Shown piece by piece: positions 10,613-22,269 of a stretch of DNA of 64,000 nt. The stretch lies in the NCBI GenBank assembly GCA_004794655.1, contig SMMW01000634.1, positions 2,018,501 to 2,082,500 of the forward strand, written 5' to 3'. How positions within the stretch are numbered: position 1 is the stretch's first letter; each line of letters starts with the position of its first letter. Source of the stretch: Marisa cornuarietis (lineage: Eukaryota > Mollusca > Gastropoda > Architaenioglossa > Ampullariidae). The notes below the pieces were generated by a model that was given only the letters and a program-made list of their open reading frames with translations, made no database searches and was not told the origin of the DNA. The position numbers and the translations under genes are program-made.

Positions 10613-11185
10613 CTCCTCCTTCGTTAGCAGTCTGCAAATGCTCCTGTCGATCTCGAGCGCTAGAGACGACTGACAGACAAAGACCAGTCGGGAAGCCGTT
10701 AAAATTCATGTGAATGTTCCATTGTGGCCAGCAGCTCCATGCCTGGGTATAATGCTGACATCACTGCATATAGACTGGTGTCATTGCTTGGGTACTACTG
10801 CCACTGTGCGGGTACCGTCATCGACTGGATACTGACTGCTGCATTGGGAACTGGTGTGGACGCAGATATCACTGCATGCAAACTAATATTTTATGTGTCA
10901 CCTTCCCACAGTTTTTGCCAAAAGAGATATATTTTCATGTAGCTGTCCTTTCACAGCGTGCTTAACGTTCTCATGGTCCTTCTAGCCACCTCAAAACATT
11001 CCGCGTTGAAATCTAACAAATGCAAGTTTCCTGAACTGTAATTATTCGATTCCCAATGTGACTTAAATATTCTCTTTGACTGCAATGACAAATAAAATAT
11101 TTAGAGTTATATTAATGTCACAGACCTCTTTTTTGAGCATACGGAGGGAACAGGAAAGTGATGGCGAACGACAAGGGACTTGTGT

Positions 11186-11420
11186 TGGAGAGCGTGGGTG
11201 TGTGCGTGGGTGTGTGCGTGGGGGTGTGCATGTGTGTGTGCGTGGGTGTGTGCGTGGGGGTGTGCATGGGTGTGTGCGTGGGTGTGTGCGTAGGGGTGTG
11301 CATGGGTGTGTGCGTGGGTGTGTGCGTGGGGGTGTGCGTGGGGGTGTGCTTGGGGTGTGCGTGGGGGTGTGCGTGGGTGTGTGCATGGGTGTGTGCATGG
11401 GTGTGTGCGTGGGTGTGAGC
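11186..11420. repeat. GTGTGTGCGTGG-type compound microsatellite
   Basis: A 10-12-bp unit (gggtgtgtgcgt and variants) is repeated across about 235 bp. It yields long Cys-Val-Gly and Thr-His-Pro frames that have no coding meaning. Confidence 0.95.
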
Positions 11421-12423
11421 TGTTACGGCGACCGCTTTTTGTCTGATGTAACGGCGTCAGAGGTAAGACCGGTAGTCTGTTATTTTCGGTATGATTTGTG
11501 CTCATTCATTCCGTGGAGCTAGAGTTACATACAACAGAGTGATACTAAATATTCAGCGTCGCGTGAACTTGATAAAAAAAATATTTAAAGTGATCTAAAA
11601 TATTGAGTGATATAAGACATTAAGGGTGATGTAAACTATTTTGAGTGATATAAAACAGTTTTATATATAGAATATATAGAGTTCTATTTCTTTTTAAAGT
11701 GGCTTCTTCGGTGAATAAGCGTCGTGTCTACTTTTTTGTCAGTCTTTGTGCTATTCTCATTCATTTCGCGGAGATGATGTACTCATTGTACGTAAAGAGA
11801 GAATACAAAAACAAGCAAGACGACAGGAAAGGATTGTTGGGGAGAGTACAAGATTACAGCATGGAACTGAAAAAGAGAGTAAAAAGAAATTGGCTAATGG
11901 CATTGACACCATACCTCATGACAACTGTTTGAACACAGCCCTCCACTGTACAACAAAACCACGAAGTAAAATGTGGACAAAAATTCCATGTAAATTTCGT
12001 GTAAGTGCGTCGACATTATGGATAAAACATGAAAAATCGTGTGGAGAGAAATGGAATAGAACGCCAGTCGTGTCAGGCAGGATCAGTGTCCTGTAAAATG
12101 AGCATGTCAGGCAGGATCAGAATGTTTCAATGGTGTATTGCTCAACAGCCATTAAACTGTAAGGCTGCAGACAAATGTAACTCAAGCGGAGAAGAGTTGC
12201 ATCCTTTGTCCATTAATCTGCTATAATGAAGCAGTTTGGGGATCTTACTGACTAGTTTAAGCGCGTGATATTCTTTCACAAATATTCATGTCTGATTTCT
12301 AACCGTGAAGTTGTAGCTTGTAGAGTGTGGAATCAAGGAAAAGACAAAGAGTTGTGAACAACCATGCTCTGTGTGTGGGGCAGATAATCGCAGTGCTTTT
12401 TGGAACACATGCACACTTAGAGA
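11421..12423. other. AT-rich sequence, no gene supported
   Basis: A 77-codon frame at 11699-11932 has a hydrophobic N-terminal stretch and a basic remainder. No family was recognised, and nothing shows splicing or conservation. Short repeated phrases (gtgatctaaaatattgagtgatataa) lie at 11590-11665. Confidence 0.4.
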
Positions 12424-12586
12424 GGGACGGGGAGCCGAGCCAGCATTTAAGGTATATCACGGTAAGGCAGCCAGATGCCACATGCAAGAGAAAGAACAGT
12501 GTGCCCGAGTCGAGAACTGAACCCAGGACAGACAACCTTCTCTGTATTAGTGACAGGCGCTAACCGTTGCGCCACGGACCGGAGAG
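12424..12586 (-). mobile_element. tRNA-derived SINE, minus-strand copy
   Basis: Read on the minus strand it begins with ccgtggcgcaacggttagcg (box A-like), then carries ggttcagttc (box B-like, genomic 12514-12523) and shares the tRNA-unrelated body (gcatgtggcatct, ggctgcctt, ccgtgatat) with the plus-strand copy near 10.5 kb. Small indels separate the copies. This copy's box A (gcaacggttagcg) is closer to a tRNA consensus. Confidence 0.85.
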
Positions 12587-14489
12587 ACAGAGAAGATGGT
12601 CTCTGTACTTCACAGGCCACCAGCGTCTTCCCTTCATGCTGCTCATCAGCTCCTAGTCGTAGCACATCCTCACCGACTGCCTTTATGGTACAGCTGCACC
12701 TAATGGTCTGCAGTGCACCACAGTGCATTCTGCAATATTCTGCAGTACACCTGCACCGACTACCTTCATTGTACGGCAGCACTGACGGTGTTTATTACAT
12801 TACACGGTGCGCATTGTGCAGTGCACCTACAATAAGTGGGGGGCTTAGTTGTTGGTTGTTTTTTTTTTTTTTGTTTTTTTTTGTAGTTCAGCCACTATGA
12901 GTCCTTTCCACTCTGAGTTGATTGACCTGCACGGAGGGGTAAATGTATAGAACAGGAACAAGAAGAACAAAACCCTCTTAATGACCACATGGAGGTTATC
13001 GTTGAAAACACTAGAGCCTTTGAAACTTGCATTTAGACACGCGTACAGTTAATAAGTTTAGCTACTGATCTGATTAAAAGACATTGCTCTGAAACGAACC
13101 TCAGTACGCTTCAGATCTGTTAACACGCGACCTGCACACTTAAGAAACCACTGCGCGAAAAACACGAGCAAGAAAACACGACAGACAACTCTGGCTGTAC
13201 CAGCTCCACCTTTTACAGGCTCTTGTGTTTCAAAAGATAAACATGTTTGCGACGTCTTCCCTGCAACTGTATATACCACCCACCTACTCCCTTCCATTGC
13301 AACTGTGCTTCTGCAAATAATGTTTCGTGGCGAGTCAAGCACTCCTTCCTTCCTTCCTTCCTTCCTCTCCAGTCCTGAAAGAGGAGCGATCACATCAGAG
13401 CCTTCATGTGATATGCGATCTAGCATCGTCTGCTGGCAGAAATTCAATCGAACGTTGACAAAGAGAAATCGACTTAAAATTATAAAACTTCCAAATAGCA
13501 TCAACTAGTAAGAAATCCATACGGCTCAAGTCCTAAATGTGTCCAGAGATGCAGCTAAGCAGAATCGTTATAACAGACATATTACAAGTGCACTATGGGA
13601 AAATTCAAAAGAACTCCATAGAAAATGCCGTGAGAACCACTTTATTCTTTCCACCGTCTCTCCTTTTCGTCTCTCTCTCTCTACCTGCCTGTATTATGAG
13701 AAACGCCACCATATTTGTCAAGTGATAACTACTGGTTCTCACGTGATGGTGTATCAGAACGGGCGGTCATTCATCCTAGACGACGCAAACATACGGAGGG
13801 GGAGATCCACTCATTCGACTCGAGCCTGTAGCCCGCTACAAACAGGTTCAACCGCCAGCCGCTGTACCGCTAAAGTCGAACGCCTCCATGACGGCGCACG
13901 TGTTGCGGTACGCAGGTCAGTGGTCATCTCCTTGACCAGACTGTGAGCTGCAGGCTCCACATACATTCCATCACATACTGTAACAACAGAGCTTAGTGCA
14001 ACGGAAATGCTCAGCATTATTGAAGTCTTTCGGTAGCTATGTACTGTTTGTGAAGGGTCTGACAAGACGGCCACCAGTGATTCATCACTCGACGTGCAGC
14101 TGTGGCAAAACTCATCAAGCTTGGTGCGGAAAACATTGCGGCACATGGCATAGAGCTACGACAGTGATGGTTATGAGGCAGCCAAGCAAACATGGATGTG
14201 GAGCAGAAGGTCGCGCAGGCCACAAGCCTGTGATGATGAAGATGAATCTGTGCTGTACAGGTGGCTTCTCGCTGTGTTTCTTCAGCGAAAACAGCATCTC
14301 AAAAAATAATGAACAAAACATATTGCTGCATCGATCGGGTAAAGCCGTGCAACATATTGTAATATTTGTGGACGTCAGAAGAAACAATAAAGTTTTTTGA
14401 CACCAGATGTTTGTGAAAGCAAATATAGATTTCCGTACGTTCGGCCAACTTTTGCATTTGACACAGGCGTGGAAATACTCTATATAAGT
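12587..14489. other. Unique sequence, no gene supported
   Basis: Contains a T-rich run (12858-12883), a (TTCC)n tract (13340-13367) and overlapping short frames on both strands around 13537-14400 without recognisable domains. Confidence 0.45.
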
Positions 14490-14525
14490 GTTATTATTAT
14501 TATTATTATTATAATTATTATTTTA
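14490..14525. repeat. (ATT)n microsatellite
   Basis: TTATTATT run with one interruption (ataatt). Confidence 0.9.
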
Positions 14526-14599
14526 ATAAGAAAAGAGAGAGAGAAGCGCTAGTGAAAGAAGTGAGAGAGAGTGCTTGACAAAACCATACCATCAACTTT

Positions 14600-14812
14600 A
14601 TGTCTAATACCACAACATCAACGATATGTTCAAAACTAGATTCTAATACTACATCATCAACCATATGGGCAATACCATGTCATCAACTATATGTCCAATA
14701 CCATGTCATCAACTATATGTCCAATACTATGTCATCAACCATATGTCCAATAATATTTCATCAGCTATATGCCCAATACTATGTCATCAACTACATGTCC
14801 AAAGCGAGGTGA
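14600..14812. repeat. 26-bp minisatellite, about 7 units
   Basis: Units contain caatactatgtcatcaact followed by atatgtc. Spacing is 26 bp in the central units, with diverged units on the left. The plus-strand open frame is a repeat artefact. Confidence 0.85.
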
Positions 14813-14895
14813 CCAGGAGATGTCATGTTGTCTCTAAAGTCTGATGCTCGCTGCAAATCACAGTCTGACTAGAGTTTCATCGTAGACTGTGTTCA

Positions 14896-15330
14896 TAGCT
14901 CAGTTCTGTCCATGTTGGATCTCTCAGCAGCCATTGGGATCCCTCTTTGGACTTCCTATGGCCTTTGGTCTCTTTGACACGATCACGAAATGGTTTTGTT
15001 GTTACCTGGCTGACAGTACTCACCCTTTAATACTAAAGGCTTTACATTAAAGCCTGCAGTAGGGTGCCTCAAGGTTGAGCCATGGAGCCGCCTTCATTCT
15101 CTACGTTTAACCACCGAGGTATGCAGTACCACGTACGTGTTTCCAGATGACACACAGCTGCAGGCATGTTCCCCTTCTCAGGTCTCAGATTCTTGCCCAA
15201 TCATAACAAGCACACCAAGCTGTTATGCGATTAAAACATGGACTTCTACAAATAAGCTGAAGAAAAATGATAGAAGATGCCATCTTGTGCAAACGTCTTC
15301 TTTTCTCAGCTGGTGAAGTCTGCAGAGACA
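14896..15330 (+). pseudogene. Heavily decayed non-LTR reverse transcriptase fragment (CR1-like)
   Basis: Ordered fragments of a LINE reverse transcriptase are readable in shifting frames. They are a Leu-Asp-Leu-Ser-Ala-Ala block (about 14900-14932), a Tyr-Leu-Ala-Asp-Ser block (about 15003-15018), Val-Pro-Gln-Gly followed by a stop (15064-15078), the catalytic-site remnant Phe-Pro-Asp-Asp-Thr-Gln-Leu (15140-15160; family form FADDTQL), and a block ending Thr-Asn-Lys-Leu-Lys (about 15222-15260). Frameshifts and stops separate the blocks and the Ala of the FADD motif is replaced, so it is dead. The order and spacing match the RT palm of CR1/L2-type LINEs. Element ends were not located. Confidence 0.75.
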
Positions 15331-16049
15331 CATCAGCAGGCCTGAAGAGAAAGGGTGTGGAGGTCAGGGAGGGCTAGTGTACCCGGGCCTCGATCAGTAA
15401 GTGTTTTTTTTTCGTTTTCTTTTTCGTATAAACAAATATATGTGGAAAGAATACAGATTATTACACATGGATATATTGAATTTTTAGTTTGCAATATCCT
15501 ATTCCCAGGCCTAATGGAGTAGTGAGCTGGGTCGGCGGGGGAGAGAGGTGTGGTCACTGGTCAGCCCCATCGTGGAAGGTCGCTGGACACCGATTTGCTT
15601 GACCATCTAGAACTAAGCTTGTGCATCGAGGTGTGGAGCTCACTGGGTTATTTGCCACTAGAGAACTGGTGGTCTGCACGCAATTCCGCATTGACAGTGA
15701 AGAGGAGGGTATGTGTGGGCAACTGTGAACAGAAAAAGTGGGGGCCTGCCCATAATGATGCAGCTTGTTAGCAAAAAGTGTCAAAGACGATTTTTTGTAC
15801 CTTACTTAAAGGGACACAGGGAAAGAACGGAGCGGGTGGAGGGTAAAAGATTCCCCGATGCCCAATGTTGGTCTTCTGCGACGGCCGTACAAAATTATCA
15901 ACTGAAAAATAAGCTTTCATCATTTGGTAAGCCGTAGTTTTAGAAACAGTGAGTTGACACTTTGTACTGTGCACAATCCCAGCCTACCTGGCACTGACTG
16001 TCTTCTGAGTCTGCGCATCAAGACAAAGTTCGTTACCTATCTGTAAATT
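15331..16049. other. Unique sequence, no gene supported
   Basis: Two overlapping short frames at 15550-15937 lack recognisable features. Confidence 0.4.
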
Positions 16050-16057
16050 ACCTACAC
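16050..16057. repeat. Target-site duplication (ACCTACAC), left copy
   Basis: Matches ACCTATAC at 16257-16264 at 7 of 8 positions; the single difference is a C/T transition. Confidence 0.7.
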
Positions 16058-16256
16058 CAGGGGTAGCCAGCACGGTGTCCGCGGGCATCTGGTCGCCCTC
16101 GTGGACCATGTGTGTCGCACACGGAGCATATTGATACCTGTTCTGTTTATGCTATCGTGTATGTTACTCGGTAAAATTTGTATAAAACAAGTAGTTCCTC
16201 GCATTACTCAGTACCCTTGAAGTAGCTCTTAGTGTCGAAAATGTTGGTGAGCCCTG
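16058..16256. mobile_element. 199-bp hAT-like miniature element
   Basis: It begins CAGGGGTAGCCAGCA, and its right end read on the minus strand begins CAGGGCTCACCAACA, 11 of 15 positions matching. The CAGGG terminus and 8-bp duplications with one mismatch fit hAT. The left sub-terminal region is GC-rich (gtgtccgcgggca). There is no coding capacity, so it must have been mobilised in trans. Confidence 0.75.
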
Positions 16257-16264
16257 ACCTATAC
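16257..16264. repeat. Target-site duplication (ACCTATAC), right copy
   Basis: Right partner of 16050-16057. Confidence 0.7.
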
Positions 16265-16339
16265 AATAAAACAAGCTGTAGGCGACAATGTGCATGCATA
16301 TTGCGATCAGGCTAGCTGAAAGTGAAGAAACTAGACAGC

Positions 16340-16600
16340 GACCTTTTAGTCCTTACCCAGTCTCGTCATTGCCAGCAAAACCTGACCGCCAAACACATCG
16401 AATGGTCGTCCTCAGCTTGTTTTTATTGTGCCTATGATATTATGATATACTTTTAAAATCTGTTTTTGTCTCGTCTCGTTAACCCTCATTTAGTCCGTGT
16501 CAAGTCTCCTCACTGCCAGCGAAACCTGATCACCCTTCGCATGTAAACTGTCGTCCACAGCTTGTTTTATTGTGCTGATGATGTACAGAGCGATAATAAA
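16340..16600. repeat. Diverged tandem duplication, ~144-bp offset
   Basis: agtctcgtcattgccagc at 16359 is echoed by agtctcctcactgccagc at 16503, and both are followed by related aaacctga...tcgtcc...cagcttgttt...attgtgc blocks. Two copies of about 100 bp are recognisable. Confidence 0.75.
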
Positions 16601-16640
16601 CCTTGATTTTATTCACATGCGCAGACCAACCCAAGACGGT

Positions 16641-17579
16641 CAGTCCTGTCCAAGACATGGGGACCTGCAGAAGACAACCGACAAGAAATAATTATGTCTG
16701 TCCGGTCATTCACTCATCTGTGTTCTGCCTTTCCTGTAAAGGAAGATCCTTGTGTGTCCCTTAAAATGTGCCTTAAGATTATGATTCCCTTAAAAAATTA
16801 TGTTGCTGTCAGAAATTATTTACTGAATTTCAAGTTCCGAGTTTCGATTTTTGTGTGCGTTTTCCTCATTTCTTATGTAATTTGATACAAATGATAATCG
16901 ATGTGCTCTATTGTCCATAGCAGTAAACCGTTTAAAATTTCTAATAATAAATCGGGGGTTGTAGTGGATTTGAACTCGTTTAGGTATTTCACTTTTTCCT
17001 TTTCAACCTTGTCTCGATTGTTTTGGCTGAGCAAGTGAATTTTGTGTGAGCGGTTGGGTGTATGAAACGGGCTAGGAATAATAATAATAATAATAATGTA
17101 AATCTTGTAAACAACACATTAGCTCGTTTAACGGTAAATACAAACATAAGTGCAGCACTAAAATCAACTTCAGTAACATGGCTGCGAACTGTAAGATCAA
17201 GAGGAGGTGTGTGGGAGGAAGAGATCATGGGGAAAAGGAGAAAATCAACTGCTAGAAGTGTTCGAGAAAGAGGTGGGTCTTAAGGTGAGTGAGTCCTGCC
17301 CAAATATGTAACACATTTATTCATGTTTATAGGCAATGATGTAGCACATATAATCATCAGGCACGATCTGTGTGAGGGGATCAAATGTTATGAACCAGGC
17401 ATAACACAAAATGGCGTCTGGAATTATTACAAGAATACAAGAGTTCGTAAAGACGAATACGAATTAGAAAATAGTCTAGAAGTTTGACAGAGTTTTGTGT
17501 CAACGTTTAAGGCTTTCACGTTAATATTCATTATAAAATGATGTTTTCATCGCGTTAGTAATATTTGTCATATTTTATT
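16641..17579. other. AT-rich sequence, no gene supported
   Basis: Contains an (ATA)n tract at about 17079-17096. Short frames around 16694-17283 are unremarkable. Confidence 0.45.
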
Positions 17580-18035
17580 CTGTGCTATGTGAAGAGTTAC
17601 AGTGATAACGAGAGAGATGTGTGATATTTTACTGTTATGTCGTATGAAGAGTTACAGTGATAACGAGAGAGATGTGTGTGATATTTTACTGTATGTCGTA
17701 TGAAGAGTTACAGTGATAACGAGAGAGATGTGTGATATTTTACTGTTATGTCGTATGAAGAGTTACAGTGATAACAAGAGAGATGTGTGCTATATTTTAT
17801 TGTATGCTGTGTGAAGAGTTACAGTGATAACAAGAGAGATGTGTGCTATATTTTATTGTATGCTGTGTGAAGAGTTACAGTGATAACAAGAGAGATGTGT
17901 GTTATATTTTACTGTATGTCGTATGAAGAGCTACAGTGATAACGAGAGAGATGTGTGTGATATTTTATTGTATACCATGTGAGGAGTTACAGTGATAACA
18001 AGAGAGATGTGTGATATTTTATTTAGGCCGCATGA
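17580..18035. repeat. ~56-bp minisatellite, about 8 units
   Basis: Each unit carries gaagagttacagtgataac and agagagatgtgtg followed by an AT-rich tail. Units are 55-60 bp with small indels (gtgtgtgat vs gtgtgat). The last unit grades into unique sequence at about 18030. Confidence 0.9.
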
Positions 18036-18924
18036 AGAGTAACAGCGACAGCGAGACACTTAGCATCCCTGCAATCGAACCCCGGACTGAGTACCTGCAG
18101 GTGTGCCGTGATAACATCAACCCAGAATCAAATCTTAATGTCAAGCCATTTTTCTGTACTGATATCATGTGTCATATTCTTGACATTCGCCAACTAAATT
18201 TGCATGTTGAGCATGGTAGACAGTTGTGCCGCGTACATATATTTCATACTGATCACAGTTCTACTCAGAGACGAAACCACTACAATATCAAATTTCCCTT
18301 CATAACCTGCGCAGGTTCACGGAGGAATACATTACGATGACACATCTAAATCATCAAACGCCACAGTTTGTGTCCTTTCGTGAAAAAATCACAGTGATCT
18401 GACCGTAAACTGGAACTTTATAACCAACGGTAGTTTTGATAAACACATGATTTTGTCTTAATGTTTTAACCAGATGCATTTTAATAAACCATATGTCTCA
18501 GTGCTTAGTTTTTCAAAAGCTGTGCCTTAAATGCGAACACCATACTCAGTGGTACATCTGATAAACAGTTTATCTATCTAAACCTTAGAAGTAGACACAT
18601 TTTTCTCAAGCAATATGTCTTAGTTTGAACACTTTAATCACTGGAAATTTTCGATAAGTTCTTTACTTTTTTCGTTAAAGTGATAACACTAGAATTTCGA
18701 AGAAAGAAAACTATCAAGAAGACTGCACATCAACATCATCTTAAAGCACAAATTCTGAATGAAACGGTTGTCGAAGTCAGACATGTGACGAGGTAAACAC
18801 CCGTACTAACTGAGTGGTGTGTTTAAGAGATAGGTTGTCCACTGCAGCAAAGACTGACAAACAGACAAATGGAAATTATACAGGCAGATATTCATGCAGG
18901 AAGACTTTATTTATCATAAATACC
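18036..18924. other. Unique sequence, no gene supported
   Basis: The 109-codon frame that starts inside the minisatellite (18011) and runs to 18340 has no recognised domain. The rest is AT-rich. Confidence 0.4.
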
Positions 18925-19265
18925 TGTGAGCAGTTGGCTGGGCCAGGCACACTCCCCCGTCCCTAGGACAGAAATGGGTCCGTTGGCGTGGGTCACTGAA
19001 CCGTTGGGTACGTCCATCGTTCACTGGTCACCATACGGCTCCGCGGCGCAGACCACAGCATGGGATCTCACCCGGCGCCAACTTGCACTCACTGTGTGGC
19101 ACACTGAATCAATTAAGCGCCTGACACCAGTGCGCTGTGCGACCTGTGAATGAGGGAGGGAGTGAGTGAGTGAGTGAGCGAGAGCCCCGCGCGTCCGGAG
19201 GCGTACGACCGTGCAGCCTGCACCACGCCAGGTCCTCAGCGCCACCCGGTAAGAGGAGGGGAAGC
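18925..19265. promoter_or_regulatory. GC-rich unique island, candidate regulatory element
   Basis: Non-repetitive, GC-rich sequence with homeodomain-type sites (tcaattaagcg near 19110), a cacccggcgcc block and a short (GAGT)n tract at about 19160-19178. Frames on both strands are short and featureless. It stands out from AT-rich flanks. The regulatory role is inferred. Confidence 0.25.
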
Positions 19266-19599
19266 GGAACTCAGACAAGGGAGAACTACTTACTAACAGA
19301 GTTCGCCTCCTTCTGGAACTGATTGTCGGTGTTTCCTCTGCTGAGGAAACAGTGGAAACAGTGGCTGCTGGTACTTGCTGCTTGCTTCACGGCAAGGGGC
19401 GCTGAGGTGCCAGAGTTAAAGCCAGTCCCTCCCGAAAGCAAGTTTTTTTTTTTTGCCCATTCCCCCCCCCCACACACACACACCCCCATTGCATGAGACA
19501 TGCGAGAACAATACTTTCCACCTTTGTTGTCGTCTGGAACGCAGCCAGGGAGGCGTCGTCTCGGGTTTGATATCTTTCAGTTATGTCGGCTGATCAGAA

Positions 19600-19735
19600 T
19601 TCACAATCTCCCTACCTGGCCTCCCTACCTGGCCTCCCTACCTGACTCACGGGATGCGATCGCAAGGACTCCGTGTTGTTACCTGTTGCCTTCTGCTACC
19701 CGTTACCCTTTGCTACCTGTTACCCTCTGCTAATT
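19600..19735. repeat. Two short imperfect tandem repeats
   Basis: A 14-bp unit (ctccctacctggc) is repeated about three times at 19608-19645. A roughly 20-bp unit (gttacctgttaccctctgcta-like) is repeated about three times at 19675-19731. Confidence 0.7.
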
Positions 19736-20189
19736 AAAAAAATTAAGCTGGTTGGAAAAAGTTCAAGGTTCATAAAAGTACAGAAGCGGATCGACTTATT
19801 TGACAGAAAGTGTACAGTGGTACTGTAGCGGGAGTCGTAATGAATTACTGACATTAAAAGTGAAGGAAAAAAAGTTTTAACAAGCTGATCCAATGTTCTG
19901 ACGCTGTGCGAAGTGTTCGAGCGACTAAATCTTCAAAGAACTTGGAAGTATCTGATAATGACCAGTTATTTGGTGGAATGTTTACAGACGATGGATTAAA
20001 AAAAAACCAACCCCTATAGGTCATTCCCTAAATGACATGTACGTGTAAATAAACGTATTTGCTATTCAGACACCACAGTAATTTTCTAGAACTCGAACCT
20101 GAAATTAAAGATTCTTTAGAAAAAAAATCCCAGTTTGGGAAATTATTAATTTGGAAAATTTATTTTCGTCAATTTGTGCCTTGCCCGAT

Positions 20190-20415
20190 AGGAGGTGGCA
20201 GTAGCTCAGCACCCTGTCAGCCGCCCTTAATCTGGGCTGAACCCGGGCATTGCCAGGGCCAGTGCTGCCTGCGTTTTTCTGCGGCAGTCCAGAGAGGAGA
20301 GAATCGATCCTCCTTTGATTGCACAGTGGGTGCAGCGGAACACCTCCTCTCTATTTTCACGAATTCCCTTTCGGAGCATGCGCACTCGATTCTAAGTGAA
20401 TAATCTGCCACTTTG
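20190..20415. promoter_or_regulatory. GC-rich unique island, candidate regulatory element
   Basis: Non-repetitive sequence containing a CCTTTGAT TCF/LEF-type core (near 20311) and a gcatgcgca NRF1-like site (near 20376). No ORF with a recognisable domain and no snRNA or tRNA identity could be assigned. Function is inferred from composition only. Confidence 0.25.
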
Positions 20416-20700
20416 TGCAGACGGTTTTTCCTCCTGCTTTAAGCACAAAAAAGCTTCCTTTCCCGTAATGAGGGTATGGGATGAAATGTCAGTAAATCTT
20501 TTCACCTTCCTACGCCTGTCACGCCTATTCAAAAACTAAGAGCCTTAACTTGTGATCTTCCATAGCAGCAAGTCGCTTTCTTTCGACAACAACATAGCAA
20601 GAGTTGTGGCTGATGGGAGTTTGTGGGTGTCTTGACCTGCGTACCTCGCGGTCTGCTTGGCTCACATCTTCTTCCTCATCAGCTCTCACATCGCAAACAT
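20416..20700. other. No supported feature
   Basis: Unique sequence without recognised motifs. Confidence 0.4.
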
Positions 20701-20845
20701 TGCGGTATATATATATATAACCAGACTGGCTAAGGATGGTCTGTGTTGCGGTCCTTGCACGCCATATATATATATATAAAGCCAGACTGGCTAGGCATTG
20801 TCAGTGTTGGAGTCATTGGACGCTACGTATAGGCAGACTGGATGT
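20701..20845. repeat. ~62-bp duplicated unit with (TA)n
   Basis: tatatatatata followed by ccagactggcta and gtctgtgttg occurs twice (about 20706 and 20767). A third partial copy (aggcagactgga) lies near 20831. Confidence 0.75.
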
Positions 20846-21281
20846 GGACGTGGTCAGATTATTTGGTATGTGTAATGTATTTTTTTCTTCTCGTCACGCA
20901 CATAGAAGGGAAGAAATATGGATGAAAATCCAATGTCATTGAAATCTTTCTGTTTTGTCTATCCATAGAGTAAAGCTACAATAGAGGCTTGAGCAAGAGT
21001 GAACAAACCAGACACTTACCTATTCCAGCAAAGAGAGCAAAGATTCTCACTTAAAGATGCATAAACATACCCTAGTCCCACCTATCAATGTGTTACAGGT
21101 CTATCAGATTTATAAAGGTGTCCTGGTGCCTTGGCTTTTAGTGTATTGGAAGCACTTCATGACCTCTTTCAGGCCTGACAGCACGTGCCGTCATCTCGAG
21201 CTGTTCACGGGTGGGCCACTAGACACCTGCAGGCAACCGCCATCACGGCGCCGCCATGTTGCTCCAGGCTGCTCTGTTAGG

Positions 21282-22030
21282 TGCTGTAACTATGAGAGTA
21301 TTCGGTGCACCACAGGGCGCTATGCGAGCTATTTGGTCCACAGGGGGTGATGTGACAGCTAGTAGATTAGCAGGAAAAGCTGTGAGAGCTACTTGATTAA
21401 AAGCAGGCGCTGTGAGCGATTAGGCGCAACAGAGAACACTATGAGTACTATTAGATGCACCAGAGAGTGGTATGACAGTTATTAGGTGTACCAGAGGGTG
21501 GTATGAGAGTTATTAGGTGCACCAGAGAGTGGTATGAGAGTTATTAGGTGCACCAGAGAGTGTATGAGAGTTATTGGGTGCACCAGAGAGTGGTATGAGA
21601 GTTATTAGGTGCACCAGAGGGTAGTATGAGTTATTGGGTTACCAGAGGGTGATATGAGAGTTATTAGGTGTACCAGAGGGTGATATGAGAGTTATTAGGT
21701 GCACCAGAGGGTAGTATGAGAGTTATTGGGTTACCAGAGGGTGATATGAGAGTTATTAGGTGTACCAGAGGGTGACATGAGAGTTATTAGGTGTACCAGA
21801 GGGTGATATGAGAGTTGTTCGGTGTACCAGAGGGTGATATGAGAGTTATTAGGTGTACCAGAGAGTGGTATGAGAGTTATTAGATGCACCAGAGAGTGGT
21901 TTGAGAGTTATTAGGTGCACCAGAGGGTGGTATGAAAGTTATTGGGTTACCAGAGGGTGATATGAGAGTTATTATGTGCACCCGAGAGTGGTATAACAGT
22001 TATCAGTTGCACCAGAGAGCTACTTGGTGC
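21282..22030. repeat. 31-bp minisatellite, about 24 units
   Basis: Units carry gagagttattaggtg followed by caccagagggtgg-type sequence, nominally 31 bp. The left third (21282-21440) is highly diverged and units are more uniform after about 21470. A recurring deletion variant (attgggttaccagag) appears near 21631, 21727 and 21941, suggesting local higher-order duplication. Confidence 0.9.
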
Positions 22031-22269
22031 TAACGTCATAACGAAGACACTCAGTAAATCTGAAATTACAAAGTTGCTCCGATGTACTTCCTTAACTACA
22101 AATCTATTCTATTCTCGTTCCTTTGCGGTCTTTATTTTAGCTACTTCCCATCTTCTTTATTTTTGACATTTATAGTGTACTTTATGATGATGCTATATGT
22201 GTTTAGCTTTCTGCTGCAAGAAATACACGGAAATAAAGCCTGCAGAACTTACACTAATATATCAGAGTA

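Noticed and set aside
11699..11932. 77-codon frame with a hydrophobic N-terminus, possibly a small secreted protein
   Set aside because: Nothing beyond the hydrophobic stretch supports it, and overlapping frames are equally open.
18011..18340. 109-codon frame after the 56-bp array
   Set aside because: It starts inside the array and shows no recognisable domain.
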